From Bradyrhizobium sp. 190 (GTDB taxonomy: Bacteria; Pseudomonadota; Alphaproteobacteria; Rhizobiales; Xanthobacteraceae): DNA of 64,000 nucleotides. This document shows, piece by piece, positions 8,622 through 17,200 of the stretch (its first letter is position 1; the number at the start of each line of letters is the position of its first letter). Under the pieces are notes generated by a model. The model was not told where the DNA came from. It did not search any database and saw only the letters and a list, made by a program, of their open reading frames with translations. A program made the position numbers and the translations under genes. Where the stretch lies: the NCBI RefSeq assembly GCF_023073415.1, contig NZ_JADPJL010000026.1, positions 95,473 through 159,472 of the forward strand, given 5' to 3'.

Positions 8622-8807
8622 ATGGACGAACGATTTTATAGGGATAGAGCGCGCGTCCTTCGGGAGCTTGCGAACGAAGCAGACCCGCTTATCAAAAGAA
8701 GGCTTTTGCGTCTTGCGAATAATTACGACGGTTTGACCACGTTGCGTGATCAAGCGGAAAAGAAGCCAAAGCTAAGTTCCATAGACGATAGTCGCGGCAG
8801 CAATTAG
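8622..8807 (+). CDS. Small hypothetical protein, charged, helical
   Basis: The product is 61 residues, starting MDERFYRDRARVLRELA and rich in Arg, Glu and Leu, with heptad-like leucines that suggest a short helical bundle. GAGGGAAG lies about 5 bases before ATG 8622, which is why this start is preferred over the in-frame TTG at 8607. The stop overlaps the stop region of the opposite gene by 4 bases. Short soluble proteins of this look are common and uncharacterised in rhizobia. No function is proposed. Confidence 0.65.
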   Translation: MDERFYRDRARVLRELANEADPLIKRRLLRLANNYDGLTTLRDQAEKKPKLSSIDDSRGSN

Positions 8808-9001
8808 CCGACAGACTCGCTCGCTTTAACTGGCTTGGCGTTCTGAACAATCTCACCATTCAGCCAGTCTTGCTCAACGGCCAAAGCCCGCCATGCGGCT
8901 TCCATGCGCTTGTATCGGTTGTAAGTTGGCTCGTCGGCAGCGCGCTCGGCAAGTTGCGCGCAGTTCTCGGCATTTTCTAAGAAATGCTGCGATTGCTTCA
9001 T
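8804..9001 (-). CDS. Small hypothetical helical protein
   Basis: The 65-residue product begins MKQSQHFLENAENCAQLAE and contains RYKRMEAAWRALAVEQDWL, an amphipathic helical pattern seen in many uncharacterised Bradyrhizobium proteins. The frame is open to 9076, but GGAGGA lies 6 bases before ATG 9001 and decides the start. It converges on the plus-strand small gene, overlapping it by 4 bases. A single cysteine sits near residue 14. No function is known. Confidence 0.65.
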   Translation of the reverse strand: MKQSQHFLENAENCAQLAERAADEPTYNRYKRMEAAWRALAVEQDWLNGEIVQNAKPVKASESVG

Positions 9002-9118
9002 GATGTCCTCCGGTAGGATGGACATGGGATTGCCCTGGCTCGCGATCAATGCGGTCCGGCGTGACAATTTGTCCACATGACGGGCCGTAAACTCATCCGA
9101 GCTAAAAGCAACCCGAAA

Positions 9119-9271
9119 CTAGGTACGGAAGAACACCAACCAGACAAAGCCCATAGCGATCACCGCGACACTTACGCTGATGATAAGCAGCAATAGAATC
9201 GAGGGGCCGGGCTCGGCTTGACGCGCCTCCATGGGCGTTTCGATAATGACGCCGTGCTTTTTCTTCGCCAT
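9119..9271 (-). CDS. 50-residue single-pass membrane protein
   Basis: ATG 9271 starts a frame of 50 codons ending at TAG 9119-9121. It begins MAKKKHGVIIETPMEARQAE, a basic then polar head, followed by one strong membrane helix (about 25-46, with LLLLIISVSVAVIAMG) and a short FFRT tail. The start is only 2 bases after the stop of the gene before it (TAA then TC then ATG), so the two are probably translated together. The basic head implies an N-in orientation. The family is a recurring small membrane protein in Bradyrhizobium; its role is unknown. Confidence 0.7.
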   Translation of the reverse strand: MAKKKHGVIIETPMEARQAEPGPSILLLLIISVSVAVIAMGFVWLVFFRT

Positions 9272-9273
9272 GA

Positions 9274-9474
9274 TTAAATTTTCGGTGCGAGGTCGGCGCG
9301 GTCAAATACCGGGACAATCTCAACATCCTCTGGCAAGGCACCCGATGGCGTGTCTTCCGCAGCATGGCGCAACGCTTCGGTGGTTGCATCCAATCCATCG
9401 GTAGTTTCGTTCGCGCCGCTACCGGCGTCGTGCTGGCCCGCATCGGCTTCTGCGTTCGGCATCTTTGTGGACAC
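9274..9474 (-). CDS. Small acidic hypothetical protein, GTG start
   Basis: The 66-residue product is rich in Asp, Glu, Ala, Thr and Gly and low in hydrophobic residues until its last third (VEIVPVFDRADLAP), which suggests a disordered protein. The start is GTG 9474 with AAAGGA about 7 bases upstream. It is directly followed by the 50-residue membrane protein gene. No family was recognised. Confidence 0.55.
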   Translation of the reverse strand: MSTKMPNAEADAGQHDAGSGANETTDGLDATTEALRHAAEDTPSGALPEDVEIVPVFDRADLAPKI

Positions 9475-9522
9475 AAGATATCCTTTCTGTTGGATACCAA
9501 GCTGTCCCGACGGCGATAGTTC

Positions 9523-9633
9523 CTACCCTAGGGACGCTTCGGCACGTGCGGCCGCTTCATCAAACTGCTTTTCCAGCCACAGCGACGTGCCGCGCAATCC
9601 AGCGATGACGTCGCGAGCCCACTGAACGTAAGC
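9523..9633 (-). pseudogene. Possible gene remnant
   Basis: A frame without a start codon encodes a protein-like segment, AAYVQWARDVIAGLRGTS then LWLEKQFDEAAARAEASLG, ending at TAG 9523-9525. A stop lies just upstream in frame. It looks like the end of a small gene whose beginning was lost. Evidence is composition only. Confidence 0.25.
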
Positions 9634-10039
9634 CGCCCTCTAACTAATTGAACGAATTAAACTCTCGTTCCAATTCAACATGGGCGCGACAATGCAGAAT
9701 GCGCGAAGCGACGGTTTGATTTTCGAAGCGCCGTGCATACTCGGGATACCCTTCTATTACTCCAGATCCGTGAACATTCGCTTCAACTGCTCGGCTCTTC
9801 GCGGGAACACGGAAACCACGACGTATTCATTCCGGGAATATATTGGCAGAAGCAACGATCGAGCGCATCACCTCATCATCGCCGCAGCTATAGGGGCCGA
9901 ATCCTTAGCCAAGATCGGAGTTCGGATCGACAGATGGCCGTTCAGCCTCACTAAGCCAGAGAAAAGAGCATTAAGGCACACGCAGAGCAGATCAACCGGG
10001 GACTGATGCTGAGCGATGCGGAGTGGCCTGCCCGCACAT
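9634..10039. other. Low-coding stretch between the accessory zone and dctM
   Basis: A plus-strand frame at 9680-10006 (108 codons) is open but has no clear ribosome-binding site and no recognised motif, so it is not called. An imperfect inverted repeat (GAACGA ... TCGTTC, 9-base spacer) lies close to 9651-9671. No terminator was seen after dctM. Confidence 0.4.
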
Positions 10040-11347
10040 CTACTTACCCAGCAGGAAATCGGCTGGCCACGTGACGATGCCGGGGACGAGTGTGATCAAT
10101 ATCCCGAAGCCGCACATGATGAGGAAGAACGGCAGCACTTTCCACGCCACATAGGTCTGTGAATCGCCGGTCAGATTCTGGATCACAAACAGATTGAAGG
10201 CGACTGGCGGACTCACCTGCGCCATCTCGATCGTCAGGATCAGGAAGACGCCGAACCAGACTTTGTCGAATCCGGCCGCCAGAACCACCGGCAGTACGAT
10301 CGGCAGAGTGAGCACGATCATGGAGAAGCCTTCAAGCACGGTACCAAGCACGATGTAGAAGACCATCAGCAACATGATCAGAACGAACGGTGCCAGATTC
10401 CAGGACGAGATCGCCCCGGAAATAAATTGCGGCAGTCGCAGGTTCGCCAGCACGGTGCCGACGATGAAGGCTCCGAGGACGATCAAGCCAATCATGCAGG
10501 TGGTCTGCACGGTGCCGAGGCAGGATTCCTTCAGCGACTCCCATGTGAGCGCCCGCTGCAGGAGCGCTACCAGCAGCGCCCCCACGACGCCAATCGCCGC
10601 CGCTTCTGATGGGCTTGCGATACCGAGATACATCGTGCCGAGCACGGTGAATATCAGGAACGCGACCGGTCCCAACTCGACGAGGCTTTTCAGCTTATCT
10701 GACCAGCTCCATTCCGAAATCCGCCGGTCGTGCTCAGGTACGATGTCAGGCCGCATCAGAGCGCGTATGGCGATATAGGTCATGAAGCTGCCGGCGACGA
10801 TGAAGCCCGGCAGGAAGCTCGCGGTCAGCAGCCGCAACAGCGATTCCTCCGCCAAAACCGCATAGATGATCATCGGGATCGAGGGCGGGATCAGAAAGCC
10901 GAGCATGCCTCCGCCGGCAAGACTGCCCACAGCGATGTCCTTGTTGTAGCCGCGCCGCAGCAGCTCCGTCAGCGTGATGCGGCCCACCACCTGCGTGGTG
11001 GCGGCCGACGATCCGGAGATCGCCGAGAACAGCGAGCAGCCCAAAATAGTGGTGTGCAGGAGCCGGCCTGGCAGAAAGCCGACCCATGGGGCGATCCCGG
11101 TGAACAGCGACTGCGACAGGCGCGTGCGGAACAGCAATTCACCCATCAGGATGAACAGCGGAAGCGAAACGACCTCGGACGAGGTAAGCACGTTGAACGA
11201 CCACAGTCCGATCTGGCGCATGGTCGGGCGCGAAGTGAACACGTCGAGCATCACGATGCCGATACCGATCAACGCCGGTCCGATCCAGATGCCGACAAGC
11301 AGTGTGGCCGAGAGCAGTCCCAGCAGGGTCAAGAGAACGATGGTCAT
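10040..11347 (-). CDS. dctM: TRAP transporter large permease (DctM)
   Basis: The 435-residue product has about twelve hydrophobic segments and the conserved TRAP large-subunit sequence GMLGFLIPPSIPMIIYAV near residues 148-165, plus AISGSSAATTQVVG around 109. It is the sodium-coupled membrane channel of a TRAP importer and works with DctQ and the periplasmic DctP. Its ATG overlaps the dctQ stop by 4 bases. It is the last gene of the hyuA-hyuB-dctP-dctQ-dctM unit, so the likely cargo is a hydantoin or 5-oxoproline-like carboxylate; this is inferred from the operon. Confidence 0.93.
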   Translation of the reverse strand: MTIVLLTLLGLLSATLLVGIWIGPALIGIGIVMLDVFTSRPTMRQIGLWSFNVLTSSEVVSLPLFILMGELLFRTRLSQSLFTGIAPWVGFLPGRLLHTTILGCSLFSAISGSSAATTQVVGRITLTELLRRGYNKDIAVGSLAGGGMLGFLIPPSIPMIIYAVLAEESLLRLLTASFLPGFIVAGSFMTYIAIRALMRPDIVPEHDRRISEWSWSDKLKSLVELGPVAFLIFTVLGTMYLGIASPSEAAAIGVVGALLVALLQRALTWESLKESCLGTVQTTCMIGLIVLGAFIVGTVLANLRLPQFISGAISSWNLAPFVLIMLLMVFYIVLGTVLEGFSMIVLTLPIVLPVVLAAGFDKVWFGVFLILTIEMAQVSPPVAFNLFVIQNLTGDSQTYVAWKVLPFFLIMCGFGILITLVPGIVTWPADFLLGK

Positions 11348-11970
11348 GACGCCTCCGCTTTCGCATCCTGACCGACGCGCAACGTCTCATCTTCGCCGGG
11401 CTCACCGCGCAGCACGCGCACGAAGCGCGTCAGCGATTGCAGCGTGAACAGCAACGCGCCCAAGGCCAACGGAAACTGGGCGATCCAGAGCGGAAGTTCA
11501 CTCGCCTTGTCGGAGCGCGATTCGCGCATCCAGGAGAGCCAGGTCAAATGCCCGAGCGCAAAGGTCAGGTAAGCGGCGACGATCACGCACAGCGCCGTCG
11601 CGAACAGATCGAGAGCGCGCTGGCCGGGCGGCGACAGGTTGTCGAGCAGCACCTTCACCCGTACCTGCGAGCCCGTCCGCAGTGAATAGGCGGCGCCCAG
11701 CATGAACGCCGCGCCCATGAGGAAGGCACTGAACTCCCAGGCGAAATCGATGCTCTTGTTGAAAATGTTGCGGGCGACGACTTCCGCGACAATCAGCATC
11801 AGAATGCCAAGGATGCACAGGGCGGACGCCCACGCCCCCCATTCCGACAGGCGATCGACGCCGTCCAGGACGCGCGCTACAGCATCCGAGGCTGGCCTAA
11901 GGCCCGCCTGCTCGTCCGTCTCGCCGTCTGACGTATCAGCCGCGGCCGCGCCGGCAGCGACATCATGCAC
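11344..11970 (-). CDS. dctQ: TRAP transporter small permease (DctQ)
   Basis: About 208 residues with four membrane helices, beginning at GAWASALCILGILMLIVAE after a polar head; RNIFNKSIDFAWEFSAFLMG is the conserved DctQ segment. The frame is open far upstream into dctP, but GTG 11970 has AAGGA 8 bases before it and overlaps the dctP stop by only 8 bases, so it is chosen. DctQ stabilises the large permease and docks the binding protein. The soluble N-terminal head of about 45 residues is a little longer than usual. Confidence 0.88.
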   Translation of the reverse strand: MHDVAAGAAAADTSDGETDEQAGLRPASDAVARVLDGVDRLSEWGAWASALCILGILMLIVAEVVARNIFNKSIDFAWEFSAFLMGAAFMLGAAYSLRTGSQVRVKVLLDNLSPPGQRALDLFATALCVIVAAYLTFALGHLTWLSWMRESRSDKASELPLWIAQFPLALGALLFTLQSLTRFVRVLRGEPGEDETLRVGQDAKAEAS

Positions 11971-12973
11971 GGCCGATATCCTTCCTGTATTTGCTGATGA
12001 TATCGCCGGCGATGGCCCCCGCACGACCGATGAAGGCCTGCTCAAGACTTGCCGTCTTCTCGCGCATCTCCTTCAGCAGGGTCGCAGGCACTTCGACCAG
12101 TTCCATGCCGCCCTCGATCAGGCGCTTGCTGCTGGCCTTATCGGCCTCGATCGACACGCTCCAGAACTCAGGCTCGAGCTTGGCGACGAGGTCCATGATA
12201 GCCTTCTGGTGCGCTGGCGAGATCTTCTTCCAACTGTCGTTGTTGATGGTGACGATCTGCGAGCTCCACACATGGTTGGTTCGGTAGAAGTACTTCAGGA
12301 ACTCCCAGAACTTGCCGTCCACGCCCGAGACGGAAGAGGTGGTCACCCCCACCACCGCGCCCGACGCGAGCGCCGGTACCGTCTCGCCCCAGGGGATCTG
12401 CACGCCCACCATGCCGAGCGCATTCACCATGTCGCCGGCCTGGCGGTCCGGCACCCGAATCTTCAAGCCCTTGAGACCCTCCAGGTTGTCGGTCTTCACC
12501 TTGCTGTGGAGGTACTGCGTTGGCCATGGCACGGTGTAGAGGATCGTCTGATTGTACTTGGTCGCTATCTTGTCGAACTCAGGTCGCGAATACTTTTGCA
12601 GAACCTTCAATTCATCCGGGGATGAGACCAGAAAGGGCACACCCTCGATGCCGAGCAACGGCGCTTCGCCGACCTGCTGGATGTTCAGGATGTCGGCCAT
12701 CGGCACCAGTCCGTCGCGCACGGCATTGAGATGCTCAGGGCCCTTGTAGCCGAGCGAGCCCCCTGCGTGGACCACGATCTCGATCGCGCCGCCGGTTGTC
12801 TTGCCGACCTCGGCTGCGAAGAGTTTTGCATTCTTTGTATGGAAATTGCCCTCCGGCCAAACCGTCGAGAGGTCCAACTTGATCGTGCTTTGCGCCCGCG
12901 CGATGTGCGGAGCCGCCAGAAAACCCGCTGCTGCGGCTCCGGTTGCGATGAATGTGCGCCTGGTTGTCTTCAT
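11963..12973 (-). CDS. dctP: TRAP transporter solute-binding protein (DctP), Tat-exported
   Basis: 336 residues. The N-terminus MKTTRRTFIATGAAAAGF carries a twin-arginine signal, cut after HIARAQ. The mature part has the TRAP binding fold, including the IRVPDRQAGDMVNALG region where the arginine that clamps the substrate carboxylate usually lies (near 165-168). ATG 12973 has GGAGAGGGG just upstream and is preferred over the longer frame from 13036. As the periplasmic receptor it fixes the specificity of the importer; a carboxylated ligand is expected from the family. Confidence 0.92.
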   Translation of the reverse strand: MKTTRRTFIATGAAAAGFLAAPHIARAQSTIKLDLSTVWPEGNFHTKNAKLFAAEVGKTTGGAIEIVVHAGGSLGYKGPEHLNAVRDGLVPMADILNIQQVGEAPLLGIEGVPFLVSSPDELKVLQKYSRPEFDKIATKYNQTILYTVPWPTQYLHSKVKTDNLEGLKGLKIRVPDRQAGDMVNALGMVGVQIPWGETVPALASGAVVGVTTSSVSGVDGKFWEFLKYFYRTNHVWSSQIVTINNDSWKKISPAHQKAIMDLVAKLEPEFWSVSIEADKASSKRLIEGGMELVEVPATLLKEMREKTASLEQAFIGRAGAIAGDIISKYRKDIGRA

Positions 12974-13053
12974 GAACCCCTCTCCTCTTGCTGAAGCATG
13001 TGTGACGTGTCGTTTCCGAACTTGATCAGGCTGCAAGCGCGACGCCAGACGCG

Positions 13054-14718
13054 TCAGCCCGCGAAACCGTAAACCGCAACCGCATTCGCGCTCGACACCA
13101 GGCCGCTTTCGACGTCGTCGCGAACGCTTGACGGTGCGCGCTGCCTCGGGTCGCCGATCCCGGCGCCGCCGGGCGTCATCACCACCAGCCGATCGTCCGG
13201 CGGCACGGTCTGAAAGCCCTTGCCGCGCAGCTTCCGTCCCGACTTCAGTCCGACATAGCCGGCTTCGCCGTCACAGCCGCCATCACGGCCGCGGGGTGGA
13301 TGATCTATGCGGTCGAAGGCTGCCAGAATATCGAACGGAGCATCGACGCCGCTGCCGACTTCGATGATCTGGCCGAGACCACCGCGGGTGCGGCCGGCGC
13401 CGCCCGAATCCGGACGCAGCTCCTTGCGCCAGAAGATCAACGGCGTCTGCGTCTCCGCGATCTCGACCGGCGTGCCGCGTACGCCGCTGGGATAGGCCGT
13501 GGCCGACAATCCATCCTTGGCAAAACGCGCGCCGGTGCCGCCGTTGCTCGTCACCGCCATCGAGAATCCGTAATTGCCACCGGCGCCGCTGCGCGTCTGT
13601 CCGCGCACATTGAGATTCCACAGGCAGGACGTGCCTTCGGCCGGAACCCGCTCGGGAATGATCTGACGCAGGCAGCCGAACACCACGTCGGGCAGCATCT
13701 GGCCGATGACATGGCGCGACGCCACCGGCGCCGGTTTCGGCGCATTAAGGATCGAGCCCGCGGGCGCTGCGACAGTCAGCAGCGAGAGCGACCCCGCATT
13801 GTTCGGGATCTGCGAGGCGACCACGCAGCCGAGGCCGAACACGGTATAAGCCGTGGTGTAGGAGAGCGGCACATTGATGCCGAACTTCGAGGCGCCCGAG
13901 GTACCGTCGAAGTCGACGTGAATGCCCTCTTCCGAGATAGTCAGCGTCGCCGCGAGCGTAACCGGCGCATCATAGCCATCGACGACCATGCTGTTGCGCC
14001 AGACGCCCTTCGGCAGCTTGGCGATCTCAGCGAGCACTGCCTCCCGCGAGCGGTCACAGATGAAATCACCGAGCGTATCGAGCGACTCGATCTCGAATTC
14101 GCGCATCATCTCGACAAGGCGCTGGCAGCCGACATCGTTGCATCCGGCCAGCGAATAGGTGTCGCCCTCGGTGTCGATCGGCAGACGCGTGTTGCTGCGG
14201 ATCATCGCCATCAGCGTTTCATTGACGGCGCCCTGATCGATCAGCCTCAGCATCGGGATATAGAGCCCCTCCATGAAGACGTCGGTGGCATCAGGCCCGA
14301 AACCGATACCGCCGATATCCATCAAATGGCTGGTGCAGGAAAACAGCGCGACCGCCTTACCGTCCTTGAAGCAGGGCGTGGTGACGACGAAGTCGTTGAG
14401 ATGTCCGGTCCCCATCCAGGGGTCGTTGGTGATGTAGGCGTCGCCCGGCTTCATCGTCTCGATCGGGAAATGCGCGATGAAATGTTTGACCGACTCGGCC
14501 ATGGAATTGACGTGGCCCGGCGTACCCGTCACCGCCTGCGCCAACATACGCCCCTTGAGGTCGAACACGCCGGCCGAGAGGTCGCCACATTCGCGCACGA
14601 TGGGGCTGAATGCCGTGCGCAGCAGCACCTGCGCCTGCTCTTCGACCACGGCGATCAGCCGGTGCCACATGATCTGCAGATCGATCAGGCTCGCCCCGCT
14701 TGACTCATTCATGGTCAT
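13054..14718 (-). CDS. hyuB: Hydantoinase B / oxoprolinase family subunit
   Basis: The 554-residue product matches HyuB: an early RLIAVVEEQAQVLLRTAFSPIVREC segment (written here in part, core AFSPIVRECGD near 40), the metal-ligand-like YITNDPWMGTGHLNDF at about 95, and FDGTSGASKFGINVPL near 275. HyuA and HyuB form the ATP-dependent N-methylhydantoinase, 5-oxoprolinase or related acetophenone-carboxylase-type enzymes in the cytoplasm. It overlaps hyuA by 4 bases and is followed by the TRAP genes. Which cyclic amide is opened cannot be decided. Confidence 0.92.
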   Translation of the reverse strand: MTMNESSGASLIDLQIMWHRLIAVVEEQAQVLLRTAFSPIVRECGDLSAGVFDLKGRMLAQAVTGTPGHVNSMAESVKHFIAHFPIETMKPGDAYITNDPWMGTGHLNDFVVTTPCFKDGKAVALFSCTSHLMDIGGIGFGPDATDVFMEGLYIPMLRLIDQGAVNETLMAMIRSNTRLPIDTEGDTYSLAGCNDVGCQRLVEMMREFEIESLDTLGDFICDRSREAVLAEIAKLPKGVWRNSMVVDGYDAPVTLAATLTISEEGIHVDFDGTSGASKFGINVPLSYTTAYTVFGLGCVVASQIPNNAGSLSLLTVAAPAGSILNAPKPAPVASRHVIGQMLPDVVFGCLRQIIPERVPAEGTSCLWNLNVRGQTRSGAGGNYGFSMAVTSNGGTGARFAKDGLSATAYPSGVRGTPVEIAETQTPLIFWRKELRPDSGGAGRTRGGLGQIIEVGSGVDAPFDILAAFDRIDHPPRGRDGGCDGEAGYVGLKSGRKLRGKGFQTVPPDDRLVVMTPGGAGIGDPRQRAPSSVRDDVESGLVSSANAVAVYGFAG

Positions 14719-16799
14719 GCCGCCTTCCGTTCCATGACGATGCTGCCGGCACCGTCGATATGGGCGTCGAAGCTCGTCGAGACGAATGTCGATGTCTCAT
14801 CTTCCGCGATCACAGCCGGTCCCGCGATGGTCGCCCCCGGCGCCATCTGGTCACGGTGGTACAGCGGAATCTCGACGATCTTCCCCGCCCGGCCATCGAA
14901 AAACTTGCGGCTGCCCGCGGCTTTTCCGGCCGGCTCGCGCGTCACCTCGGCAACGCGCGACGGATTGCGCGGCTCGGTGGTCGCGAGCACCGACCAGCTC
15001 AGTACCTCGATCGCAGCGCCCGGGATCGGCCGCTCGAACAAGGCCGCATAATCGGTCTCGAAGACCTGGCGCAGACCTGCGAGATCCGCGGCCGTCAACC
15101 GCCGGTTCGGCAGATCGACCGTGATCTCGTGTCCCTGTCCGACATACCGCATGAAGGCGGCGCGTCGTTCGCGCACCGGCGCACCGGCAGCGCCGGGCTC
15201 GACCAAAGCGCGCGCCTCGGTCGCCATCTCATCCAGCAGGTCGGACACAGCTGCGACATCGAACGCATCGAGCCTGGCATGACGGCTGCGCACCAACTCG
15301 TAGGCGATGGGCGCGGCAAGAAATCCGACGGCCGAACCAACGCCGGCATTGGACGGTACGATCACGCGCGAGACGCCGATCTTCTCGGCGACACGGGCCG
15401 CATGCAGCGGCGCGGCGCCGCCGAAAGCGATCAGGGTGTGCTGGCCGACGACGGCGCCGCGCTCGACTGCATGCACGCGGGCAGCACTCGCCATATTCTC
15501 GCACACGACCTCATGCACGGCGTAGGCCGAAGTTTCCGCCGACAGTCCCAGTGGTTCACCAATGTCGCGCAACAAGGCCCGTTTAGACAGTTCGGGGCTA
15601 AGCTTGATCGTCCCGCCTGCAAATGCGTCAGGATCGATCTTGCCGAGCGCGACATCCGCATCCGTCACAGCGGGTCGTTGACCGCCGCGGCCGTAGCAGG
15701 CCGGCCCCGGCTCGGATGACGCGCTCTCGGGCCCGACCGTGACGCGCTTCAGGGCGTCGACCCGCGCGATCGAGCCGCCGCCGGCGCCGATCTCGACCAT
15801 CTCGATCACGGGAATGCGCACCGGCAGGCCCGACCCTTTCAGAAAGCGGGCGGCGCGATCGACCTCAAACACGCGCGAGGTTTCGGGCTGATACTTTTCG
15901 ATCAGGCAGATCTTCGCGGTGGTGCCACCCATGTCGAAGGACAGAACCCTGCTCTCGCCGAGACGCGCCGCGATTTGCGCCGCAAAAATCGCGCCGCCTG
16001 CCGGCCCCGATTCAACCAGGCGCACCGGAAAGCGCCGCGCCGTCTCGATCGAGGTGACGCCGCCGCCCGAGGTCACGAGGTAGATGGCGCCGCGAAACTG
16101 CTCGGCCTGCAGCCCCTCGGCCATGCGCGCGAGATAGCCGTCGATCAACGGCTGCACATAGGCATTGGCCACCGCAGTCGAGGTCCGCTCGTATTCGCGG
16201 ATTTCAGGGCACACCGCCGACGACAGCGTTACCCAGACGCCCTGCATTTCCTGCTTCAGGATCGCGGCGGCGCGCCGTTCATGCTCGGGATTGGCATAGG
16301 AGTGGAGGAAGGCGAAGGCGACACTTTCTACATTCTGCGCGCGCAGCTCGGGCACGAGTGCACGCACGGCGGCTTCGTCGAGCGGCAACCGCACGGCGCC
16401 CTGCGCGTCGATGCGCTCGGGGACCGTGAAACGCAGGGCGCGCGGCGCCAGCGGTTTCGGCTTGTCGATCGCAAGGTCGTATTGATCGTAGCGGCTCTCG
16501 GTACCGATATCGAGCACATCGCGGAAACCTTGCGTCGCGACAAGCGCCGTCTTCGCGCCGCGGCGTTCGATAATGGCGTTGGTCGCAAGCGTCGTGCCGT
16601 GAATGAAGACGTCGATATCGCATATGTGGGCGCGCGCGTCGGCCAGAATGAGACGCATCCCGTCCAGCACCGCTTGCTCCGGTCGCGTGGGCGTCGTCAG
16701 CACCTTGCGCGTCCGGCGCTCCTGGCCCACGTCCAAGACGAAATCCGTGAACGTGCCTCCGATATCGACGGCAAGCCGCACTTCGGCTCCCTCAAGCAT
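14715..16799 (-). CDS. hyuA: Hydantoinase A / oxoprolinase family ATP-binding subunit
   Basis: About 694 residues from ATG 16799, which has GGAG about 8 bases upstream; an open extension to 16904 lacks support. The N-terminus AVDIGGTFTDFVLD is the phosphate-binding loop of this actin-fold ATPase, and a second one, SFDMGGTTAK, lies near residue 292. It uses ATP to activate a cyclic amide or ketone for hydrolysis or carboxylation with HyuB. First gene of the hyuAB-dctPQM unit. The upstream gap holds a broken lysR start, possibly the former regulator. Confidence 0.92.
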   Translation of the reverse strand: MLEGAEVRLAVDIGGTFTDFVLDVGQERRTRKVLTTPTRPEQAVLDGMRLILADARAHICDIDVFIHGTTLATNAIIERRGAKTALVATQGFRDVLDIGTESRYDQYDLAIDKPKPLAPRALRFTVPERIDAQGAVRLPLDEAAVRALVPELRAQNVESVAFAFLHSYANPEHERRAAAILKQEMQGVWVTLSSAVCPEIREYERTSTAVANAYVQPLIDGYLARMAEGLQAEQFRGAIYLVTSGGGVTSIETARRFPVRLVESGPAGGAIFAAQIAARLGESRVLSFDMGGTTAKICLIEKYQPETSRVFEVDRAARFLKGSGLPVRIPVIEMVEIGAGGGSIARVDALKRVTVGPESASSEPGPACYGRGGQRPAVTDADVALGKIDPDAFAGGTIKLSPELSKRALLRDIGEPLGLSAETSAYAVHEVVCENMASAARVHAVERGAVVGQHTLIAFGGAAPLHAARVAEKIGVSRVIVPSNAGVGSAVGFLAAPIAYELVRSRHARLDAFDVAAVSDLLDEMATEARALVEPGAAGAPVRERRAAFMRYVGQGHEITVDLPNRRLTAADLAGLRQVFETDYAALFERPIPGAAIEVLSWSVLATTEPRNPSRVAEVTREPAGKAAGSRKFFDGRAGKIVEIPLYHRDQMAPGATIAGPAVIAEDETSTFVSTSFDAHIDGAGSIVMERKAA

Positions 16800-17036
16800 T
16801 CCAAAATCTCCGCGTGCTGACCGACGAACTGTAGCCAAATGTTCAGCAATTTCCATGCCATTGACTGCGCCGGCGGAGACGTATCCAGCTATTTTGCTGG
16901 GCACCTATGCAGCACAGCGCAACTTCGACGAACTCGCCCTTCCCTGGCCAAGCGACTGCGGCGCTCGCAAGCATCTCATTGGCACCGGCCCTGTACTTAC
17001 CCTTCCAAGCACGAGAATTGCATGGTGCCACCCCGC

Positions 17037-17138
17037 ATGAACCTGACCAATCCGGACATCCGCATGCTGCGCTCGCTGACACCGGTCGCCAAAACCGGCA
17101 GCATCGCCGCGACCGCGCGGGGGGCTTGGTCGTACTAA
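17037..17138 (+). pseudogene. Truncated LysR-type regulator, first 33 residues
   Basis: The frame from ATG 17037 reads as the first helices of a LysR DNA-binding domain (IRMLRSLTPVAKTGSIAATA) and then stops at TAA 17136 after an unrelated GAWSY. The rest of the winged helix and the whole effector domain are missing; an unrelated hydrolase gene follows 62 bases later. It sits divergent to hyuA, where a regulator would normally be, so a deletion has probably removed the local regulator. Confidence 0.7.
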
Positions 17139-17200
17139 ACTCGTGATCGTCCCCTAGGGGACTTGAACAACGAACGCTTAGGCTTCAGCGGGAGTGACGC

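Noticed and set aside
9102..9500. 132-codon minus-strand frame
   Set aside because: It overlaps two better small genes (9119-9271 and 9274-9474) that have ribosome-binding sites and protein-like composition.
13300..14703. 467-codon open frame on the plus strand inside hyuB
   Set aside because: It is antisense to a strongly supported HyuB gene; its Arg/His/Ala-rich composition is the usual mirror frame of high-GC coding DNA.
17020..17026. GCATGGT half-site similar to the hydantoinase/racemase palindrome
   Set aside because: There is no matching left arm at the right distance; a single 7-mer is expected by chance.
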